Assembly (NCBI GenBank): GCA_911728455.2 | Contig: OU452219.1 | Location: 8,616,320 to 8,680,319, forward strand | Length of the DNA: 64,000 nucleotides | DNA from: Marthasterias glacialis | Taxonomy: Eukaryota; Echinodermata; Asteroidea; Forcipulatida; Asteriidae | Direction of reading: 5' to 3' | In this document: positions 34,440 through 47,712 of the stretch, in pieces | Position numbering within the stretch: position 1 is the stretch's first letter | Layout: each line of letters begins with the position of its first letter | Made by a program: the position numbers and the translations under genes | The notes under the pieces: model-generated | Told to the model about the DNA's origin: nothing | Seen by the model: only the letters and a program-made list of their open reading frames with translations | The model's database searches: none

Positions 34440-36409
34440 GTGTTTTTTTTTTATAACCAACACTCATTCCTTGAAGATATTACTCTTACATGGTTGGCAC
34501 CTGCAAGACTTTCATCAAAATTCAGCGGTCAAGCTTTAGAGGGAAAAAAGAAAAAATATTTCATATTTTGCCAGAGATTTTTGTGCACGTTCATATCAGG
34601 CTTATTTTTGATTGCTGCACCCAAAACGAGCCATGCTGATCTGGGAGTCTCCAAATGCTATTTTATAGTCTTTGATAGTATTTCAGACAGCATAGGGGAA
34701 GAGGCAGTTATGTTTGTCTCACAACGAATTATTTACCCCTCCCTGTTTTCAGCTGTTGTGTGAAGAGGTGCGTTTATATCTCACCATGTCTTGTTTCTGT
34801 GCATTGGGGCAGGTTTCTACCCCTTCAAAGAGTAGCCCACACCTCAAGTGGTGCTTGGGACTTGTGATGGGCAAATTGCACAAAAAAGAAAAGAAAAATA
34901 AATATTTCACTGAAGGATAGGTACAGGTGTGAACTTTCAAATCAGTGAGCTTTCAGACTGAAACTAATCAATTTGTACCCCTACAATCTCCTACTTTGTC
35001 GTTAAAGGAAGAAACCTGTATTTTGGAAAAGTGATGCACTGAGGTTTACCACTATTATTACCTGATGTACATTCAAACAGGGTATACAGATGGCTTTGGT
35101 GTGATAGAGATCTTCAGTACAGGAAACTTCTACAACTTGACTGAGTTTGCTGCTCAAAGAGGCAATCAATAGTCTACAAGCTAAAGAAAATGTCGTTTTT
35201 TTTCTCTCTTTCTTTCCAGGAGTCAGTATCATGAGTCAGAGACAACCAGAAATCAGATCTGGGCTCCCCAGGGAATCTGGGCCGGGGAAGAATCCAAAAC
35301 TGCTGATTCTATAAAGGGATTTCCTGATTTCTCCGGGCCACTCTGCATTGCCGGCATTAAAAAAAAAAATTAAAAAAAGAGAGAGAGAGAGAGAAAACGA
35401 AAAAAAAAGTGAGCAAGAAAAAGAAAATCGGTGCAGTTTACACACGGCTGGCCAGCATCAACACATGCTCAGATTCACTCGCGTTTAGTGAGAAAAGAAC
35501 ACTAAAATTGTGTTAGACAAACATGTCCCTAAGTGGGTCAGCAGGCAGGAGGGGGAAAAATGAGCTAGAATTGATATCGCATCAACTGATAATTGATTTA
35601 CGGGTGGTGGAAATTAGAGCAAGGAAATCAATAATCCAATTCTGTGGCATGCAGAATTCAGAGTTCTAAAGTCAAGAGTTTTCAAAGGGTTGAGAACTTG
35701 TCAATAAACAGGGATTTTGACGGTAAATCCATAAATGTTGATTTTGTTTGATAGCTAAAGATTAACATCAGACGGGATATTTTCCGACTCCACGGGATGT
35801 TCATGTACATTGTGTACAAGGTAATGCATTGATGTGATTCATGTCACATTCTTCGCACAGGAAGATAGCGGGATTAAACATTTAACATTCTGAAATGTTT
35901 GTGGGAGGTGTAAAAAATCTGCCCTACCAGCCTCAATTTAGGACACAACATGATGGCTGCAACAAGAGAAGAGTTCAACCCTATACAGATACTAACGACT
36001 GGAAGCGGCTTGTACCAAAATGCTCACAGCAGTTGCTAATGGCCGCAGAATTTGACCAAACTTTTCATTTTGTGGTGGGGGTGGGGGTGGGCAGAGATTT
36101 TTAAATATTTTTTTTAATTTATTTATTTATTTATTTTCTCCCATGCCCATGACCCCCCCTCTGGTTATGCCAGCAATATGTGCCACCTCACCTTGCATAC
36201 CTTTCAAGGTGTTGGTGCTTCGTCTCATAAGATTCTTATCTAGATCCACCAAGTTTGATAAATCGGCACCAGGAGTGTCATTTATGACAGACACGGCACA
36301 TTATAAATGTACACTACTATTACGTCTGGGCATTATGGTGATGATCATACAAAGACATGACAGGTCTCTGAAGGATGCAATTATGAGAAGTTTCTGACCA
36401 CATCCTTAC
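34440..36409. other. RAD51B intron; no exon seen
   Basis: Low-complexity GA at 35370-35400 and TTTA at 36117-36138. The block 35560-35840 is of higher complexity with TAAT/ATTGAT words. I can assign nothing. Confidence 0.5.
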
Positions 36410-36503
36410 CTATTGCGCCAGTAGATCCTCTATCAACAGCAGGATCTTGGAGTGACGTCCTCTTAGCTCCAATCCTTGTAGTGATCTGATTGGTCACAAC
36501 AAC
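36410..36503 (-). CDS. RAD51B: RAD51B, internal coding exon (94 bp)
   Basis: This is an internal exon of a RAD51 paralogue, a RecA-fold ATPase. In known animals RAD51B works in the nucleus in the BCDX2 complex (RAD51B-RAD51C-RAD51D-XRCC2), assisting RAD51 in homologous recombination. Read on the minus strand, a pyrimidine-rich tract ends in CTAAG before the exon, and the exon ends in ATAG followed by GTAAGG. It starts in phase 0 and ends in phase 1. It encodes 31 residues beginning VVVTNQITTRIGAKR, which aligns with the ATPase-core strand written VILTNQITTHLSGAL in human RAD51B and VVITNQVVA in RAD51. The rest, up to GSTGAI, is the variable loop before the next strand. The single G left at the donor joins the AT that opens the exon at 30836 to make an Asp codon, so the two exons fit exactly. 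The preceding exon was not found in this window. Confidence 0.9.
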
Positions 36504-38510
36504 CTTAGCAAAAACAAGAAGAAGAAAGAATTTTGAAAATAGAAGCATTACACACATTCATAAAGAGTAACCTGACGAAAAATAATGTCATTTTTTACCC
36601 TTCATCATGAGAAGTGTTTTTGGATGAAATACTCAATTAGTTATACATACATTTATGAATCTCATCTGTTCTTAACTGCTTAGCCAGCGGATTTGAATAA
36701 GCATTTTAAACATTTGTCTCATGAAAACTAGATGGTTTAAACCCAAGCTCAAAATTGGTATGAAAGAAAAACATAAATGTTCATAGATTTACATATATAC
36801 CTTACATTGTATAAAGATAATGGTGGTAGAAAACTGTCCCAGAAATATTTCTGCCTGAATGCATTTTTACCGTTTTCTCGCAAAAGAAACAACAACATGA
36901 GCTGAAATTTTCACAGATGTGTTTCATTACATATCAAAGAATGGAAGCATTTACAGACACTTTACCAATGCTGACCAGGGGGCTTTAAATAAATGGGATC
37001 CTTCAAGAATCAGTGGTGTACAACATTCAAAACATTACAATTATAGCCCGTAAATTGCAGCAGATACAGGAATTATGTTACAGTTGTTATCATAACGTTC
37101 ACATTATTTTATGCCAAACTGTGAACTAACTTTAATGACAACATTAATGTCAACATGCCTTGCATATTTATTAAACATGTTTTATGAGCAACAAACCAAA
37201 TCAAATGGGTCAAATTAACCCAGTAATAACATAAGGTTCATGGCAGCAGTAACTCGTACCAATTCCGTCTCTGGCAATCTCATTTGTAAAAAGTTAATTT
37301 TGTTTGAAACAAAACGTGACTCTGTGGCAATCCCAGAAACTGTATACAGTTTTGTAACAATAAAATAATTGCCTGTTTGACAAAATTCTCCATTAAAGCG
37401 CCAACTCAACATTAGCAAACCAACTGTAAATGCTTCCATTCTTTGCACAAATCAAGATATTTGTAATAAAACCAACCTGTGAAAATGTCAGCTCGTTTTG
37501 TTGTTTCGTTTGCGAGAAAACGGTAAAAATGCATTCAGCATTTTTGTATGCATTCATTTTCGTCTCACTGAGACAAAAACTAGTTTTTGATCATATATAA
37601 TTTATTATATAAATACGATAACACTTCAGCCAGAAATATTTCAAGGAAAGTTTTCTACCATCATCATCTTTATACCATGTAAGGTATATGTGAATCTGTG
37701 TACATTGATGTTTTCCTTCTCACCAATGTTGAGCTGGGGCTGTAAAACAGGTTTGATTATATTTTCTATATTCTCATAAAGGCGAATCGTTAAATCATCT
37801 CCACTGATTTTATTTTGTTTTATACCACATACTTTATAGAACTTTTAATTTGAAGTATTGTCCCCAACATCACCTGTATCTTTAAAAACTACATCTAGTA
37901 ATTGTATACATTAACTTATCATTATCAATGATCACTTCTCCAATGGCATAACCAGGGGGGGGAGGCAGGAGAGGAAGGCAGGTGTCCCCTGCTCAGAACC
38001 CCTTCACCCCCCTCTTGTCCCAAAGTGAGATAAGAAAAAATGCACAAACAAATGGTTCTATACATTAAACAGCCCCCAAATTATGTATTTGCCCCCATTT
38101 GCCCACCCCAAATAAAGATGTCTTGTTACGCTACTGCCCCTTTCATTTTTATTCCTGAGATCCTTCCTTAGAACCCTTGTTTCTCTCCAACGTATCAAAT
38201 ATAAAATGCAGGGCTCCCTCTCTAAAATTCCAACTCTAGCTTCCGACAAAATGTTATGCAAAGCTGTCTGCAGGAGCAGTTGAAGTAAAATTGGTTTGTA
38301 ATGTCTCACTGTGATACTGCATCAGTGTTCTTCTCAGACTCGACTGGTAACTAGGAAGAGTGTCTCATTTTTAACAACCATCTGGGAGTGAATGTGGGGC
38401 TTCATTAACAGCGACTTTTGCCTAATCAATTAAACAATTTTTTTCCCCCCGAAATCTTCAGAATCCAGTATGACACAGATTTACCAAACCTAATGAGATT
38501 CACACGCCAG
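36504..38510. other. Upstream RAD51B intron; no exon seen
   Basis: Just right of 36503, read on the minus strand, is the TTCTTTCTTCTTCTTG pyrimidine tract of the acceptor. The remainder is AT-rich, and no further RAD51B exon was found by reading for Walker A, Walker B or NKFLAREAS-like text. Confidence 0.5.
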
Positions 38511-38656
38511 CACCTAATTTCATAGAGCTGCTTAAGCAGAAATGCGGAAATTAGCTGGATACCAATCACAGGTTGGTAATCCTTATTCTGGTAAGCATGT
38601 CTTTGTTGTGCTTAGCTACTTTTTTTTGTGCTTAAGCAGCTCCATGAAATTGGGCA
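38511..38656 (+). mobile_element. AATTTCATAGAGCTGCT MITE family, short copy
   Basis: CACCTAATTTCATAGAGCTG at the left and CAGCTCCATGAAATTGGGCA at the right, with CTTATTCTGGTAAGCATG inside. Confidence 0.75.
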
Positions 38657-41600
38657 CAGCTCCTGTGGTCATGTCAAATAACACAGATCATGGCTTGTTT
38701 AATAAATTTTGCAGATTAGAGTTCTCCAAATTGAATTCCCAGCTCAAAATATTTGAGGAGCGAAAATCACAAGGAGAGTAAATCAAATACACCTTACTTT
38801 TGGAAGAAAATGTTTGGCTCATTGACAATATAGACAATTTAAAGTAACCTTCCAACCGTAGTATACATGTTATAGTTTTTTCCCCCTTTAATTTAAATGA
38901 CTCGTTACTCATGACACGGACTCTGGCTCAGACACGACCTTTGTGACTTGTGACTCGGACTCGGATTCAACCCAAATGACTTGAGTCTCTGACCTCTGAC
39001 CTCTTATTCTGACTCGACAGAGATGACTTGGACTCGGACACGAGGAACGAGGACTTGAATACAACTCTGACATGTTGAGCTGAACCTTCAACTGTTGAAT
39101 ATAGTTTCCCCAGATTTGCATACATCAAGAATAGATGCATTTTCAGAGAGCGTGTCAAAAGAATAGGTTCCCTTTAATTCACCTTCAGCTGTACTTCAGA
39201 AAACACATAACTCCACGAACTACGTCCAGATTTCTATCTGGTATTTTTGAAGATGGCCCCAGCAAAGACAACTATCAGAAGAATTTGCCTGAGCCAGGGA
39301 ACCAAAATAACTTGACGTGATGCAGGGGTGATGTGATGAAAAAAGTCAGGTGTAACCCTCCATGATGTAACAATGTCGAGAGACTCCAAAACAGAAACAG
39401 CAGTCTACAAGAGGTGTCCTTTATTATAGCAAAGAATCTGTTTTACTTATTATAACGAAGCCTCAAGAGAAGAACTACAATGTAAAAAAGTTCAGAATCG
39501 ATAGACAGGCTGATATCTCGCAGATACATGAGTACCATATATCACAAAAGCAATGGCCACAAAAGTATATACAGCAATTACCAACTTTGCAATACAGCAA
39601 TCGAAACATAAACATAAATACAAATATACAGTTTAAAAACTCAACCAACATGTAATCATTGAACTTTGAACTTTAACAGATTTAAGAGCCGCACAAAAAT
39701 TGGAAAGGTTAGAACGCCCTCAGCGCCGACTGCTGACTTAGTATGCAAAATATCACCTCAATTAACTTAAACAAATACTCAGCCCTAACTCACAAGTGTA
39801 TTAATAACGGCTGCCAATCAAAACCGTTGCACATACAATCTGAGGTTGTTAAGGATCCCATGTAAGGATGAGCACCGAAATAAATCTTGATTGTCCCTTC
39901 TAATGAGGAGGCGAGTAAGCTGACACGACACTTCCAGATTGTGCCATCTTTATTTAGAAGCGGCCCTTGAATGTCTTTCTTTCAGTGGATAAACCTCAAG
40001 GTGCACTTTGTTTCAAAGATAATATTTTTCATGGCGAGCAGGGATGGAGTTTGAAGGTTATGGTTTATGGCAACGTATAGGGATGGATAGTGTCAGCAAA
40101 GAACAATGTTCTGTTGACGTGCCATCATTTTTACTTTATTATTTTTTTTTTTTAACTTAGTTTGCATCGGATCTATACAAATTGTAACATGAACGATATT
40201 CTATTTCATTTAAATTGCGGAATTTTTCTTGAAATGGATTGGATAAAAAAATATGTGATACAAAAATGATAAAGTTTGCACAGGGAGAATTCCTGATAAG
40301 ATGAGGGGGGCATCATCCTCAACGTCTTTTTAATTTAGGTTGGTTCGGTGGTTTCTTCCCTGCCTTTCGTCCTCTGTGGACCTCGGACAGAAACCCGTAT
40401 GACACTGGCATAAAATGGAAGAATACCAGCAGCTGACTGCTTAAAACAAAAGTCTTCCAACTTGAAGTGGGACGACGTCTAGTTTGAAATCAGTTTTTAG
40501 TTTGAATGAGCGTGCAGACAAAAATGCATACATCTTTCAAAGGCAAACAGTGGCTCTGTCCCATCTGAACTAACAATTGATATAAAGCTGACAATGACAA
40601 CAGTAATAATCTACAATCCTAATCCCAAAATGCTGCTAAAGTTGGCTTTCGCACGACCGAAGAATGCCATGGAGCACGAAGCGGATATTGGAAATGAATA
40701 TCATATTCAACCACTAATCATAACATAATGCAGAATTGGAGGGGGGGGGGTATAGAGCTACTGTTGGTGGCAATTAAATTGAATGTCCTTTATTGCTTGT
40801 CAGCTCTCTCTCATGTGCTAGAGGAGCTTTCTTTCCGATAGGTTAAATTAAATATAAAGCTCACTAACACTGGTCCAAGCCGATCCTAAAAATAAACCTA
40901 CATAATATAGAGCAATCACATAAAGAAATCGTTTCATACTGTGCCTAAATATGAACGACACAATTTCGCAAAATAGAAGACACTGGTCTATTGAATTCAG
41001 CAGCAGGAAAATGCATTATATTCCCTCACTTGACATTTATTTTTGGATTCCGTGGCCGGACTTTTCACAGTCTAGTTATGTGAAGTGTTGAATGATCTCC
41101 GTGAGTCGTTAAGAAGCGTTACAAATACTATTTTGTGCGACATGTGACTATGTCAATGGGATATATTTACAGAGATTTGAACTTGGAATGAGACTCCTTT
41201 GTCAGTGGTGAACTCTGGCATTTTACGCGAAAAGAGATAAAATAATTGCTGTAATTTACACACCCTATTCAAGATGGACCTATATTTGGATTACAAAAAA
41301 GTAAAGGATTTGGAACTCTAAAAAGGAGTTGAAGGTATAACAAATGATTTCAGGGAAATCGTTAACCCATTCCAAATTTTAAATTCTTATGTTCGTCTTC
41401 ATCAGATAATAACATTTTCTTCTGATTTTGAATCTGTTTGTTGGAGTCATAATCATAAAAGGCCCATGCTTTACTCAATCACTATTGTTATTTAAATTTG
41501 AAAAAAATTAATAAAGAAAACCAAATTGCTTGATGATAAAGCCATGACAGTTCATTTTTGATACTTGAAAGAGTTTGAGTTTAAAAATGTATGTTTTTAA

Positions 41601-41872
41601 GAACATTTTGAAGAAACATATCATAAAAAGAAACTTTTTAAAAAAAAATAAAGAATTGCTTAAAGGTTTACTGCTTTCAAAATCACAATTTGTTAATGCT
41701 TATATATAAACTGTCTGGCAGGTTGTTTAAAATTAAGATCTGCTTTAAACACAATGTTCTTGAATGAATAAAATTTTTCCTAAGCCAAGAATGAACTATA
41801 TTTTAAAGTTACGGTAACCTTCAGATTTTTAGCAGATTGAGCAGAACAAGTAGCTACCTGGAGTTAATCAGT
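38657..41872. other. No gene or repeat recognised
   Basis: A tract rich in GACTCGGAC-type words is at 38910-39060 (38914-39050, degenerate GACTCnGAC). From about 39.4 to 41.3 kb the sequence looks single-copy and lacks MITE ends. It could hold conserved non-coding elements, which only comparison would show. Confidence 0.4.
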
Positions 41873-42200
41873 GCCGCCGGGATTCCTTTCTTTTCCCCGA
41901 TTATTTAGTCGGAATTGCCGGAATCATTTTTCTTTGAGAGAACTGTCGACACAAAGAATCGGGGATTACACAATAACCACCACTCAAGAGCCAGAAAACA
42001 GCAAAATATTCAAGACCTTGTTTTGTCTTTGAGTGGGTGAAATGAAGCGTTAGACGGCGTGTGTGTGATCTGTGCACGCTCCGGGCAACCTTTGTTCCAG
42101 TATTCCGATTTCACACATTTGGTGTCTTTAAACGGCTTCCGTTTCCAGGCAGGGGAAATATTTGCATGTATACACGTCATCCGGTGGCTACTGGTTAACT
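41873..42200. repeat. Interspersed repeat, copy 2
   Basis: GCCGCCGGGATTCC, GGAATCATTTTTCTTTGAGAG, AATCGGGGATTACACAATAACC, GAGTGGGTGAAATGAAGCG and CCTTTGTTCCAGTATTCCG are in the same order as in 14395-15030, without the insertion. Confidence 0.55.
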
Positions 42201-43439
42201 GTGTACCAAAAATCTGGCAGTATGGTATTGGGAGAACTCGACTGAACTCGTTAACTATCAAGTAACAATCAAAGTTGTCAGTTGATAGAAAAATCGAAAA
42301 ATGAGAGGTGATTGTATAGTGATTAGAATGAACTTTTTCGGCCAAAAGTGTCTCCAAATGACCTCTGCTAATTTCTTGATGGAAACACAATATGTAACAG
42401 TAGTACATGAAGAGATACACAAAGATTAAGAGAAAATTGTAAACACACTCCAGTATTCAGCCCTTTTTATTGTCAAGTTACACATTTATGAGAAATTGTT
42501 TTTTTCATGAGTTGCATATAAATTGATTTTCCAATAAAGAATGTTGAATCATCTGTCAAATATTTGATGAGATGGTGAAAAAAGTATTAACAGGCTTATT
42601 CCTGTTAAGTATACAAACATGAAATTGACTATTGCTAAATGAAAAAAAAAACAACATATACATATATATATATTTAAGTATTCAATTGTGACATTAATTT
42701 CACCGATAAAAAAAATGATTCCAAATGACCTCTGTCAACAAGGAGAGTGAAGAAGTGACATTAGAAGACAACCAATGTAAACTGATCATCCTTTGATAGC
42801 CACTTTCAAATCTCTTCATTCCAAAGATAAAATATGCCATGTGTCTCAACCTTAGTTAAAGGGAGGGTACAACATTTTGGCAGAGCTGTGAATTCGGAGA
42901 GTTGCGAACTGGAGGGACATGTTTTCTTTGGTCACCTGGTTGCCCAATGCCATTTTTCGGACCAAATGTAACACAACCCAATGTGCAGTCTAGTCTGGTA
43001 CCCTGTGTGTGCACATGTATTTGTTGGACCAAAAATGGCTTCTAATAGCAAAATATTGCAACATTTTGGTAATGTCATAGAAAACCAATTTTGATTTCTT
43101 CGTATTTCCAACAAACAGGAAGATAATAAATTCTTCAAAAAACAACATGCAAAGAACAAAAAACTAAAAAACAAAAAAACCAAAACACACACATGCAAAT
43201 GCACAGTACATAGTTTGTATGCAGAACAAATAATGCAAACCCAGTGCTTCATTTGTTGACTGCTGGGCTGAAATGATTTTTGATTGAAGTTGGAAAAATA
43301 ATTCATAATTCCAAAATGTTGAATTGGAAATTTTGTGTGGAGATAATTTTGATTTTTTTTTATATGCATTTGTATGATATTGACGACTTAAACAAAATAG
43401 TAATGCCAATTTTTGTATTTTAGTTTAACTAAACATATA
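42201..43439. other. No gene seen
   Basis: AT-rich. The frames at 42010-42420 and 42932-43369 on the minus strand show no domain. Confidence 0.5.
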
Positions 43440-43645
43440 ATTATCTGCCCCTGCTCTTCTTTATTCTTTCCCATTCTATCCTCATGTCCCATCTATATTG
43501 TGCTCTAATTTTCTATCCAAACATTCTCAATGTCTATTCCCTTCAGTTTATTTACTTGCTTTAATATTGTATTCTTTATGCTTTATGTATTTCGTATTGT
43601 GAGGATATACGTGTGAAATGGCCGAATAAATAATAACAATATTTA
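43440..43645 (+). mobile_element. Possible LINE 3' end (5'-truncated)
   Basis: A pyrimidine-rich stretch ending GTGAGGATATACGTGTGAAATGG then CCGAATAAATAATAAC resembles the 3' UTR and tail of non-LTR retrotransposons. No reverse transcriptase remains. Confidence 0.3.
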
Positions 43646-46362
43646 TACACATTTGCAGTGTACGGTTTGATCTGATCACTAATTGTTTTTATTTTATATA
43701 ACAAAATCCAACATTGTTTCATGAAAATGTGATCTGAAGAGTAGGATCTTAAGAATTTTTGAAATTGGAGAAAATACCAAAAAAATGTTGCTACCCCATA
43801 CCCAAACTGTTGCTTGGTCAGATAACAGTACGTCCACATACAAACAAAAGAGACGCACAAAATGAGAAACTTCTGGTATCGGGTGAGACAGAACGTTTTA
43901 AGAGCACCGGTACACATGCAAGTAATTCAACCACACAGACTGCTGGTTTAAATCCAAGCCCTTTCCCTTTGCTCACCCAAACTTGGTTTTTATACACCCA
44001 GTCAGTTTCCCTCAAGATCTTGAAAATTATTACAACATGGATTTGAGATGAACTTCCTCCTAAATAGTTCTGTAAAGGTACTCAACTGAAACCAAATTGA
44101 AGTTCTTCTCTACATTTATTAATGCGCAAACAAATAAAATAACATTTCCCGATGCATAAATTCCATCTTAAAAAAAAAAGAGGTTAGTCTGTGCTTTCAA
44201 AAGGCTATACCCCTTTAATGATGCACAAGAATGATCTCCAGATACCAGGTCCAGTAGATGGCTCACATACTCCCATTCTAATGATCATCAGATCCAAAGG
44301 ACATTTGCCCCATGGCAGCGCACATCCCCATCCCGCCTTGATATTTGTACAATAAACAATGCAAGATTCCTCACTGATGAGAATTAGCATCATTAAGATT
44401 TGTTGGCGGGCTGGCTAAGGACTAAAAGGGGAGAGAGCAAGAGGGGCTATTTAACACATCATGGAAGCCTTTCAAATTGATGGAAACAATAATCATAACC
44501 TTGGGTACTTTCTGAGAACTAAAACGGGCAGTTTTTATGTTTTATGTGAGTTGGAAATGTATAACATGATTAGGTCTAATGCTTCCCAAGGATGAGGAGT
44601 TTGTTGCCGAAGGGTGAGAGGAGATATCTTGGATCTCTTGAAGTATTTTGCTTCAAGAGAAGTTACTTCAAGGCATGTCTTCTTACTGACACTACTGATA
44701 TTTCTTTTACAGTGGTAAACATGAACAAAATCAAAGCTGTGATGGTAAAATGTATATAGGCCCCTGTTCATAAGGATTTATTGGGACCGGTAAAATTTAG
44801 ATGGCAGAGTTATCCAATGCATTTTGTTACTAACTTATTTATTGAACGAAGACAAGCAGTAGCAACTAGCAGCATGCCTTTATATACTCAAACAATAAGT
44901 GTCTATCATAAAACATGGCTGCTTGCCAGAATTCTCCTAATGCCCTGTAAATTATTTCCGTGCAGTGAGAAAAATTGATTTTTCTCCAATATGATGCAAA
45001 ATTTACCTTTGGCAGATACACTCCATTATAACACAGCCCCCCCCCCCCTTCATGCTATACTATATTCTTCAGCAGTGATATAATTTCTTTTCTGCCTTCA
45101 ACTCTCTCCCTCATATGCCCGCAAGAAACCCCACTCACCAAGCCTGATCCTAACAAGAGCAGACCGTGCTACATCGCGATTACGCACACAGAGGGCGTGT
45201 CCAGGCTTATTTTTAGAGCTTCCCGAAATAGTGCATTGGACTAAAAGCACTGATTACCTAGCCTGGAGGACAAATTATCTGGAAGAGGACAAATTGCATT
45301 GCCTGGCTGTTTCTATTCCAAGCCCACAGTGGCCAGTAGACATGCTGATAATGACCCAGTGACGAAGACAGGTCATTAATTATGTCCGATCTGCTGATGT
45401 CATTGTAGAGATTTTTACGCTGATGACGACAGCATGCACCAAGAGGCGTCTGCGCGATTTCAAATCCCTCAGGACTGCCGCAGGGTGCCCCAGGCACATT
45501 TTATTCTCAGCAAATTTGAATAGGTCTCAAGTTTCAGAATGGCTGACTGCCTGGTGTTCGGTTATGTGCCATCCCTCCAGCCGTTAGGGATGGAAGAAGA
45601 AATCCAGCAGCAGGGTTTAACCGGTTGTATGACTGCTCACTGGTTGGTGTTCAAGAATCAGCCAGGCCTTGGGGTCGGGATTCCATCTTTAGATGGAAAT
45701 GTCCAATTTTGTCTTGCACCCCGCAGCTTGGTGCGTGGGAGGAATATAGGTGTATAACTTGGCCAGTGTGAGGTTACCAGGGAACATGCCAGCAGTGTAA
45801 TGGTTATGCAAATCAGATGCAACTGTAACATATCTGCAGTGACAGGAAATGTGCTGTTCAAAATGGCTGTGCTGCCACTTGATTTAAGAGTTAATGTAAC
45901 AACTACTTGAGGTGAATAATTCCAAGCAAAAATTGGTCCTGTTTAGAGGATTATAGTTATGATGGTCGAAAAAATATGTCGTTTAAAGGAAAATTTTATT
46001 TATTGCATCTATTTCACATGGTTTACTACTGTTTTTATAATAATGGCGTGTAAAATGTTCTTTGCAAAAAAACAAAACAAAAACAAAAACAACACAAAAA
46101 TGAATTGAACAAAAATAATAGTTTGCAATTTGAAGACAAACTAGAACAGTGAAAGCTGCCATGGTGAGCTGCGGATCGCCCGATAGAGGAACGAGGGCTA
46201 TTAGAAAAACTGATCCTTTTGATCAGCTGATGTTCAAAGGGGTGGGGCAATTAGCAAGCATGCACTTGACCACTACCTACTTGGTTTAAAATGTGGCAAA
46301 GGGGCTCAGGATGGGGGAGGGCCGACTGGGAAAAGAAACATATAGGTTAGTAAAAAATGATG
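43646..46362. other. No gene seen
   Basis: The block 45080-45500 is of higher complexity, with a CAGAGGGCG word near 45190 and CTTATTTTTAG (MEF2-like) near 45208. It could be a conserved non-coding element. No exon could be defined. Confidence 0.4.
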
Positions 46363-47068
46363 GTCAGTTCATCATTGCAATAAGGAATTATGACCATTCA
46401 AAGTGTTCATTGTTTTAGTTCATTTGACTGGAACCGGTGTCACTCATGAATCCACATGTCAGTAGCAGTATTTGATTCAAGTTTCAAGTCAGTACATCAT
46501 TGCAATAAGGAGTAATGGCCATTGAAAGTTTTCATTGTTTTAGACAATTCAACTAGCACGAATGACTATGCTATGAGTTTTATCTTTACTTATAAATCTG
46601 CATGTCAGTAGCAGTATTTGATTCAAGTTTCAAGTCAGTACATCATTGCAATAAGGAGTAATGGCCATTGAAAGTTTTCATTGTTTTAGACAATTCAACT
46701 AGCACGAATGACTACGCTATGAGTTTTATCTTTACTTATAAATCTGCATGTCAGTAGCAGTATTTGATTCAAGTTTCAAGTCAGTACATCATTGCAATAA
46801 GGAGCAATGGCCATTGAAAGTTTCCATTGTTTTAGGTCATTCAACTGGAACTGCTGACATACTCATGAGTTTTATCTTTTCATAGGAATCTGCATGTCAG
46901 TAGCAGTATTTGCTTCAAGTTTCAAGTCAGTACTTCATTGCAATTAGGAGTTATGACGATTCAAGTTTTTTATTGTTTCAGCTCTGTACACTGGAACTGG
47001 TGACCTAGTCATGAGTTTTGTTTTTGTTTGTTTACATCTACATGTCTGTTGTGTTGTTGCAAGTCAGT
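46363..47068 (+). repeat. 146-bp tandem array, about five copies
   Basis: Unit starts (AAGTCAGTACATCATTGCAA) fall at 46486, 46632, 46778 and 46924, exactly 146 bp apart. A shortened first copy starts near 46363 and a decaying last copy ends near 47068. The two middle copies are nearly identical and the outer ones diverged, as expected for unequal exchange within an array. Confidence 0.9.
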
Positions 47069-47319
47069 TCAAATTTAGTTCTAAAACATCAACATTTAGT
47101 CTAAAGTTGGCTATTTAAAGTCCCAAGGGCAATGTTAACATTGTAAAAGAAAATTGTATTTATTTATTTATGTTTTAATCCAAAAACTTCAACATTTCTT
47201 TTAAAATCTTGGTTGAGAAACACAAAAAAATGGCTGTTACTGTATATTGGTTTCACTTAGGCTTTTAGATTCCATAAAACAAGTCAAAACATAAATGTTG
47301 AAGCTTCATGCTAAAACTT

Positions 47320-47712
47320 TAACATCTATTGAATGCGGACCGTCTGGCGGATGGACAGAAATCATCATTGCAGAGGCTCACTCTGCTTCGCAGCTCGCCA
47401 AAAAGGGAGGTCTTTTCCTCCATTGACCCTCAGATGGGACAGTTTGACTTCACTGCCTTCCACTCAATCAGTAACTTTAACTTGTTTACCAAATGTTACC
47501 CACGCCGACACAGATGGATCATTCCGAAGAGGCAAACGTACTTCATTCCCTGGGCCAGCTAGCACACATATCGCTTTCACACCAGGCCCACATCAATTAC
47601 AGTCATGTTCGCAGTTCCACTGCTTTTGCTGATTTTATGGTTGGTGGGTCCCTCACCAAAACTAATTTTCTTGTGCTGTTAAAGGTAATGCCCCTTCACA
47701 CACTACGATGAT
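47320..47712. other. GC-richer patch open in all three plus frames
   Basis: Overlapping plus-strand frames of 77, 99 and 72 codons occur in one GC-richer patch. None shows a domain or typical codon pattern. ACGCCGACACAG followed by ATGG near 47503 could be an acceptor. Its nature is unknown. Confidence 0.2.

Noticed and set aside
42932-43369. 145-codon minus ORF
   Set aside because: Rich in Phe, Leu and Cys from AT-rich DNA, with no domain and no supporting signals.
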